64,000 nt of DNA, taken from NCBI GenBank assembly GCA_024663395.1, contig JANFAH010000001.1, positions 2,418,001 through 2,482,000 of the forward strand, in the 5' to 3' direction. The notes below the pieces were generated by a model that was given only the letters and a program-made list of their open reading frames with translations, made no database searches and had not been told where the DNA came from. The position numbers and the translations under genes were made by a program. The DNA is from Pisolithus tinctorius. Taxonomy: Eukaryota > Basidiomycota > Agaricomycetes > Boletales > Pisolithaceae. This document shows, piece after piece, positions 57,145-64,000 of the stretch (the stretch's first letter is position 1; every line of letters begins with the position of its first letter).

Positions 57145-58589
57145 ATGGGCATATTCTCGTCTAGGACATTCAATCCAGAGACGGACATCCCTGACCTCAC
57201 CGGAAAAGTTGCACTCGTTACAGGTGGAAAGTGTGTACGAGTTAACCTATGCTAAAACTCCACTGAGAGCGGTCCTGTGGATACAGTGCAGGAATTGGGT
57301 ACGCCACTGCCGAGCATCTCGCTCGCAGAGGGGCGAAGGTATACATGGCTGCCAGAAACAAAGAGAAGGCAGAGGCAGCTATCGCCAAGCTTAAAGAAGT
57401 CGGTTTAGAACAGGTCGTCTGGCTCGAACTCGACCTCTCCGACCCACGCAATGCGAAGACGGCGGCCAAAGAATTTATGAGCAAGGAAAGCAGGCTCGAT
57501 ATTCTGAGTGCGTATTCTTTTTCTGCATTACACACCGTAAAGCTCGAGCGCTCTGATAAATGCCGTTCTAGTTCACAACGCCGCCGTGTACGTGAATAGC
57601 GTCAGATTCTCGTTCGACTGACGAATATATTTCAGCCTATTTGAACCATACGAGATACTGGCTGACGGTACGTTTACCTTATATGTACGTCACACCGAAG
57701 TGTGATCGATTCTTGGGCAGGCGTACAGAGGATCATGGTTGTCAAGTTCGTCCCAATGCCTTCTTCGTGTCTAGCTAACTGATCCATCTTTTCCAGTCTT
57801 ATCAGCCCATTCGTTCTTACCCGAGAACTCGTCCCTGTCCTCAAGAATACAGCCTCTCAGCCGGAATCGGACGTTCGTGTCGTCGTGGTATGGAAGAAAG
57901 TTAATCTCATACGGCATCTTGCTAACTAGTCATCGGGTGACTATACGTAGGTCTCGTCTGATGGACACAAACTCGTCGGAGGCAAACACTCTTTTGCAAC
58001 CATTGAGGACTTGAACGACGATTGCTCGTACTCGTGGATTCCCAGCTTCGCTCGATACTGTATGTCCGCTGCCCGTCTTCAATCAGATGCTTACAAGTGT
58101 GACGCCTTGCTCACCCATCTGCTACTAGGCCTTAGCAAGCTGACCAACGTTCTCTATGCCTCCGAACTGAATCGCCGTTTCTCCTCTTCAGCCGACCCGG
58201 CCGAGTCTAAAATCATGGCTATCTCCGTCCACCCTGGATTTGTCGACACTTTTTCCCAGAAGCCTGAGATTTCCCACCTCCATCTCAGCCCGCTCGTTGG
58301 TTTCATAGTTTCCCCGTTCGCAGCCACACCCGAACACGGTGCTTACAATACGGTGTTTGCTGCTACTGCTCCAGTTGTGAGGAATGAACAGGAAAAGTAT
58401 GGCGGTGGATACCTGGCGCCTGTGGGGAGATTAGTTAGGCCAGACGGATCGTCGTGGTCGTGGCTTTGGGAGAAGGAGGTGACGGATTCAAAGGGGAAGG
58501 AAGAGATCGAGGAAGACAGGGAATTGGATGAGAGAGGACGGGAGTTGTGGGATACTGTGGAGAAGTTTTTGAAGGAAAAGGGGATTTGA
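57145..58589 (+). CDS. Short-chain dehydrogenase/reductase (~315 aa)
   Basis: Exon 1 57145-57230 (MGIFSSRTFNPETDIPDLTGKVALVTGGN) and exon 2 57287-57507 join to form the Rossmann motif TGGNAGIGYATAEHLARRGAKVYMAARN. Small exons follow (57573-57588 and others) giving HNAAVLFEPYEILADGVQRIMVVNLISPFVLTRELVPVLKN, the NAA motif and the helix after it. VVSSDGHKL is the Ser-bearing strand. The catalytic Tyr-x3-Lys is split by an intron at about 58061-58129 (ARY-CLSKLTNVLYASEL). The C-terminus has VHPGFVDT and ends EKFLKEKGI. It resembles retinol dehydrogenase/WWOX-like NAD(P)-dependent SDRs; the substrate is unknown. Confidence 0.9.
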
Positions 58590-58999
58590 CAGTACTTCAG
58601 GTCAAAGTGTCATTGTTATTGGTTTTTATGGTTAAGGTATCCTTTGTAGTGTGAATGTATACGGCGTGTACTTTTGCGGGCTGTATAGACATGCCACCTC
58701 GCAGCTGCGTGTAGGTTGGCTGCACAAATATCTTGTATGAACCTTGAACCGCGTAAGAAAAGTCTGCATACGAAATTTAAACGGTCAGTATGTCTTGTAT
58801 TCATAGTCTACTCTCCTTCCGAGATCGCAAAGGCAACATCGATCGCGAACCCCCTGAGTGGAACGGTCTATTTGTATTTATTTGGTTTGAAGTCCGATCG
58901 GTGCCAGGCTCGTCGTTACTCACCAGCCATAGGTAGGATTCGGAGCGCACGATATCTTACTGCGTTAATACTGGCTGCTAGTACTGTCATCCGTCCATC

Positions 59000-60303
59000 A
59001 TGGATGAATTAGATGAGGCACGCGCCGAGCTGGACCGGATGGGAGGGACCGAAAGAACACTCTTCAAGCAGGTTATAGAAATCCCGGCAGCCATGAAGAC
59101 GCAGAAAAGCAAGGTCAACGATCTCGTCAAGAAAGGCCCTCCAGCGATCAATTTTCTCCCTGTTGAAATCCTTTCGCAGATAATACTCCAATCCTTGCCG
59201 AATTGCGATGACAGATGTGAGTTGGAGGAGTTTCGGCTAGTGAACCGCAGGACAAACTTGTCAACGGTGTCACGGTTCTGGGGGAGCGCGATCTTGGGCA
59301 CACCAAAAAATCTGGAGTAATATCGCGCTACGTCGAGGATCTCCGACTGCTGCAGCCTTGAAGACCCAATTAATGATGAGTGGCAATGCTCTTTTCAATG
59401 TCTACATTGCAGGTTTGCCATCTGCCTACTATTCGCAGGCACGGCTATGGCTGGACGTCCTTGTGATCCTTCGTGTACTTGAGGGCCCCCTGGAATTTCC
59501 TTTTCTCGAGGAAGTCCACATTTCTAACATGGATGAGGTGTTCGTCTATCCGCGATTTCTCCTTCCTAACAAGGCCCCCACGCCCTCCGGAATTTGAAAC
59601 TTGAACCCTTTCCCCCACCCCTGAATTTCCAGCTGCCGCGACCCTCACGACTCTTGAACTGAAGTTCAGGGGACACCGGAACCAGGTCGTGAATCCTACG
59701 TCTATCCCCACTAAGTCATCAACGGTGCTCTCGCTCGGCGGCGACACCTCTGGTTGGGTGCTTCTGCCAGACAGCATTCACCTTCCGCTTCTTGAAGTAT
59801 TCAAGCTTGCAGTCGACAATCCCCATTCAGTCACGAAAGGCGTTGTAGCACCGAGGCTATGGGCTTTGAATATTCGGATACGAATTGTAATCATTTGCGC
59901 TCTGTCAACTTCGGCAGTACTGGGTCGAAATTCAGACAGGTTCAAAGGGTTACTCTCCATTTCCTGTATGGTGGAGAAGTCAACATGTGCTCTGCCAGGA
60001 ATCAGTGGGGTGCAACATGTAAAGTCTGAGCGCATTCGGCACGGACGCATTTTTCAGGCCTAAGGACCGGCTCGGTGACTCGGAATCAGTCCCAGCAGAT
60101 CATTGGACAAGCTTCGAAGGTTTAACTATATACAATCTTCACTATTGTCACAAAGCATTCGATTTTCTCCTGCGGTGGCTCACGAAGCGCCTAGAGTTTG
60201 GTTGGCCAAAGTTATCTGTGCAGCTTCCAGGTCTCTCTGCAAATGAGCCAACAGGCGGAGTAGATCTTCATGACCTGTACAACAAGTTACAAACTTGCAG
60301 CAA
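59000..60303 (+). pseudogene. F-box/LRR-type protein, frameshifted
   Basis: Starts MDELDEARAELDRMGGTERTLFKQVIEIPAAM (coiled segment), then an F-box-like block INFLPVEILSQIILQSLPNCDD...LSTVSRFWGSAILGTPKNL, typical of the large agaricomycete F-box family. At about 59315 the usual Leu-Trp-Ser of this motif is replaced by a frame change to a stop; reading resumes in another frame (SNIALRRGSPTAAALKTQLMMSGNALFNVY). At least two more shifts are seen near 59580 and 59635, after which leucine-rich sequence (LTTLELKFRGH..., LPLLEVFKLAVDN) continues to about 60303. Introns could explain one shift but not all, so it is most likely a pseudogene. Confidence 0.7.
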
Positions 60304-61819
60304 CCGGAGTTAGCAATGTAGAGTTGCGTTCCTCGGTACATTGCTCTGTGCATGAGGAGTTGTTTCGGTTGGTGAGTGTTCGGGGGCGTTCAGCTATGTT
60401 AGGACTCAAGGCATTGAGCTAGCATCTGCTAGGATTTATCACTGGGGTAGAGCCTCTTGTCACAGATGACATGTTTTTGGGTTGCCGCATTCCGAAGAAG
60501 TGTTCCATGAAGACACACACCCTACCTTGTACCTGATGAACACGTTCAAGATGGAAGAATCCGGCCGAGCACCCTTTGAGCAAATGATGTTGAGGATCAA
60601 GCAACTCTGGGGTTGCCTTCTTTACAAGAAAGTAAGAAGGCCCATGGTGGAGACTTCCAACTGAAAAATGAGACTTTCTCCCTAGTATGTAGCTCATTAA
60701 GTGGCTGTCACAGAGTACCTCACGATGTACTATCATCTATGGATTATAGTTGCTCAATCACCCGTTGTACCAATCAGATGTGGCAAGAGCTCCTCCTACT
60801 AGTTATGCAACACCATCCATAATGTACTCGGCTATTTCCCGATCTCGCATCGTGGGTGGGCAAGCGACGCTGCGCCAGAGTAGTCGTGCCTCCGAGTTTC
60901 TTCTGACACTGAGCCAGTCATCGTCGCAAGATACTGCCTGAACCTGTTGCTCCACATGAGACTGGGGTCCATCCCAAACACCTCATACTAGTGACCGCAT
61001 TGGCAGCTCATGATCGAGAGTACTCTGCATATGTCGCGCACACCGTCTCTTCCGTGTCCATCGACGGAGACGTAGATTTCTTGTCATATGGCGATGGTAA
61101 AGAAGACAAAAAGGGAGGGATAGAAAATACGGCCTCGCGCTTTCCCGTCCCATCAGAAGCAATGAAAATTACGAGTGGCCAAATTGTTAAGTTATCACAC
61201 AGAGAACGTGAAAACGTAAAAAGCTTACCGCCATGAGCTAGTCGTTGCGTGCAGTCTCCACTGCTGTGACAGCACAAGAGATTGCGCGAAACGATTAGTG
61301 TGATTCACATCTGGAGTTTGCACCTAGGGGGAATTGGCTCGGATTGCCCTTGATCTATATCTCGTCCCCTTCGACCATTCCCGTCACCGCGCAGGAGACG
61401 AACGCCGCCTCTGGGGTTCCCCGCACCGTGTGGTCTAAATCGCTTGCAGCAAGCTGCGTCTGGTCTTTCGGAAGGAAATGGGGGACACGCTTTTAGACTT
61501 TAGTGTTACACAGCGCGCACTCGCTTGTTTAAGTACTACAAGTGGGGCTCGGCGCTATGAGTTGAGAAGATTGCGATAAATGATTTGGCTGACAGCGGCC
61601 AACTGAAGTTAGCACAGCCACCAGAAACTGACACCTTACCAAAAATGGAAAAAGTGGTTGGCCACCATCTCTTGAATTGACTGCATCACCCAAACTCGTT
61701 GCATTGTGCCATTCCAGCGCTAATACCCAGCTTCCTTGTGTCATAGAATTTGTATACGAACCTTGACCACGACACATACCTCGCTTGCGACAGACGTTGT
61801 AGACTGAATCCGCATCAGT
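60304..61819. other. Gene-free intergenic stretch
   Basis: Short frames only (for example 60991-61236 plus, 60419-60736 minus), with no domain. The promoter of the Mo25 gene should lie at the right edge. Confidence 0.5.
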
Positions 61820-63115
61820 ATGAACTTCTTCAAGACGAAGCCACGCACACCTCCCGATCTCATACGGGGACTCCGAGACGTTATACCCAAGTTGGATGCC
61901 GGGCCACCAGGAACTGAGTCAAGGAGGAAGGTGCGGGGCTACTTAGACTTACTAGGTTATACCCTGTGGTTTACCAGCCATTTTATTACTAGGCGAGCGA
62001 AGAAGTCTCGAGAAATCTTCAGGCGATTAAAGGAATATTATACGGTGATGGTGGTATGTTGATCCTTGTCGCTTCCGTTTGTTCATCTATCTCATCAAAT
62101 ACATGGTAGAACCTATACCTGAACTGATCGCTCAGCTCGCACAAGAGACGTATTCCACGGATCTCCTCCTTATTCTTCTCCAGAACATGCACAAATTCGA
62201 CTTCGAATCACGGAAGGATGTAGTCCAGATATTCAATAACCTCTTACGGCGGCAGATCGGAAATCGGTTACCAACAGTGGAATATATTTGCGCAAGACAC
62301 GAGGATGTGATCTTTGCAGCGTTAGCTGGGTACGGGAACGAAGAAATTGCACTGAATACGGGGATGATATTGAGGGAGATGCTGAGGCACGAACAGCTGG
62401 CTAAGATACTCCTCTATTCGGATCAGTGAGTCTTCGCCCTCCAGAAATGATGATACTACAGACACTGCAGGCTGACGCCCAACCAGATTCTACACGTTCC
62501 CTCATTATGTAGAAACGACATCGTTCGGGGTCTCGTGTGACTCTTTCGCCAACTTGAAAGAGACGCTGACACGACACAAACCAATGGTAGCCGAATACCT
62601 AGAGAAGAACTATGATAGGGTGAGGTTGACTCTTGTATTGTCGATCCGAGTTGCAATTTCTGATTGTCTGCCCATAAAAATATAGTTCTTCAACTCTTAC
62701 ACAACTTTGATACTATCCAATAACTACGTTACCAAACGGCAGTCGCTTAAGCTCTTAGGCGAAATTCTGCTTGATCGCGCAAACTTCAATGTCATGACGA
62801 GGTACATCTCACAGGATGCAAACCTCAAGATGATGATGAACATGTTGCGCGATAAAAGCAAGAATATTCAGTTTGAGGCCTTCCATGTCTTCAAGGTTTT
62901 CGTCGCAAATCCGAAAAAACCACCCCAAATCGAAACAATATTGAGAAGAAACAAGGAAAAACTCCTAGTCTTCTTGAAGAACTTCCATAACGACAAGGAA
63001 GACGAGCAGTTCAGCGTGAGTATCATGCTTGTGGATTCGACCAAAGGTCATGCCTGATTCAACTCCTATACAGGATGAGAAGCAATTCTTGATAGTCCAG
63101 GTTCAGAATCTGTGA
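61820..63115 (+). CDS. HYM1: Mo25/Hym1-like scaffold protein (330 aa)
   Basis: Six exons: 61820-61930, 61993-62053, 62110-62425, 62487-62619, 62686-63015 and 63074-63115, totalling 331 codons with stop. The protein starts [37 protein letters not shown] and is colinear with Mo25: [127 protein letters not shown], ending [15 protein letters not shown]. This is an armadillo-like helical repeat scaffold that activates STE20/GCK-type kinases; in fungi it works in the RAM/NDR network controlling polarity and cell separation. It is convergent with the polymerase gene. Confidence 0.95.
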
Positions 63116-63530
63116 TGCCCGCCCGTCCCTTGTCCACCACTACGTACTTATTCGTCGCGTTCGTCTCCTTCATTGTTGTTGTGCTGCTCCCTCCCTGCAT
63201 GATTGTTATCTTTATCTACTACCTACTTCGTTGTCCTGTGAAGTTGCGCATCGTCTCCGGGCCGAATCTGGTTATTCGCTATAGGCTGGCTGTATTATAC
63301 CTCCTGTTACCAGTGCATCTTGAACAATTCGTCCCCCTTCGATTTTATATCAGATGATAGATATGTATAGGTATGTGGCGTTAGCGAAGCACTTAAGAGA
63401 GAATACTGTCACTATATGAGAAAAGTACAGTCTCTGACGGACAATGAAGGGCGTATCACGTAAAATACAATCCGTACGAGCAAGCCAACAAAATTGCACA
63501 TGGGTCATGAAATTGCGGGAAATTCTGTAA

Positions 63531-64000
63531 TCACCAGTTCTCCAGGGTTATCTGAGCACATTCCTGTGTACAGGAACACGTCAATGAGATGTGAGGAAGG
63601 AGACCGACAAGTACTGACCTTCAGCCGCGACAACCCGTGAACGATAGATACGTTTAATATTGTCTTTAGTTTCCTCCTCACTTCAGCCTTTCCTAGCGTC
63701 AACTGGTATGCGCCAGAACATTGACAGTATCGGGAAACGTTATCGGAGCGAATTTGTTTGCACTTCGTACATTTGAGGTCTTGCTGCACAAATGCACGTT
63801 CGACAGAGTTTAGCATGCGGATAAGTTCGAGTTCGATTGCCACGCGATCGTATTCGCCCCCACATCCTGAGCATATCCACTTTGGAGGACCCACATCCAG
63901 ATTACTGGGCATCAACTCTGGATCACGACAGAAATCGAAATCCCGAAGGCTGTCACAAAGTTTACAGGGAACGTTGGACAACTTCAGCGTTTCGCATGGG
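63531..64000 (-). CDS. POL2: DNA polymerase epsilon catalytic subunit, C-terminal end (partial)
   Basis: The last part of a gene that runs off the right edge of the window. Exons 63619-64000 (continuing) and 63531-63563, with a 55 bp intron. It contains the C-terminal double zinc/iron-sulfur module: CKLCDSLRDFDFCRDPEL, WICSGCGGEYDRVAIELELIRML, QDLKCTKCKQIRSDNVSRYCQCSGAY, then KLKTILNVSIVHGLSRLKECAQITLENW and stop. In the family CysA/CysB bind zinc or a 4Fe-4S cluster and hold the non-catalytic subunits of the leading-strand polymerase. The polymerase and exonuclease domains lie outside the window. Confidence 0.93.

Overview
The window looks like nuclear DNA of a basidiomycete fungus, probably an agaricomycete. 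The genes have many phase-consistent introns of about 48-65 bp, tiny exons, and clear eukaryotic housekeeping products: ribosomal protein uS11, Mo25, Gle1, the C-terminus of DNA polymerase epsilon, a VAMP7-type SNARE and a Ccc2-type copper ATPase. The left third is transposon-rich and CpG-poor, and carries a TET/JBP-type dioxygenase, a family known to be expanded and mobile in agaricomycetes.

Layout. 1-21.8 kb is a repeat block with very few CpG dinucleotides. It holds a degenerate inverted repeat (66-1171), four copies of an LTR-like family 'A' (1329-2161, 9514-13049, 17832-19238, ~19245-20823), and a 3.67 kb palindrome (2515-6188) whose 1.77 kb arms each carry the same TET/JBP-like gene. 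It also holds a Tc1/mariner element (6511-8930) split by a solo LTR, two more solo LTRs of that same family nested inside A copy 2, a truncated Tc1 relic (~13.2-14.1 kb), and a pair of direct repeats with internal minisatellites (14.1-17.4 kb). Three solo LTRs have exact 5-bp target duplications, which gives an order of insertion.

21.8-64 kb is normal-composition, gene-bearing DNA: a coiled-coil nuclear-type hypothetical, a segmental duplication of DEDDy 3'-5' exonuclease genes (24.2 and 27.2 kb), VAMP7, three paralogous RING/coiled-coil genes (30.4, 35.0, 43.4 kb) that share a 4-nt microexon, uS11, a small cyanase-N-terminus-like protein, a copper P-type ATPase, GLE1, a sucrase/ferredoxin-like (Aim32-type) protein divergent from a short-chain dehydrogenase, an F-box pseudogene, Mo25, and the 3' end of DNA polymerase epsilon running off the window. 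Long stretches (32.5-35.0, 40.5-43.4, 44.9-49.0, 60.3-61.8 kb) show no gene I can support.

How it fits together. The euchromatic genes are unrelated housekeeping functions apart from the two local gene families. The repeat block reads as a methylation-decayed transposon island, and the presence in it of an apparently intact, inverted-duplicated enzyme of the 5-methylcytosine-oxidising superfamily is the most interesting feature of the window. Exon structures were inferred by eye from splice signals, reading frame and family knowledge. No search was run.
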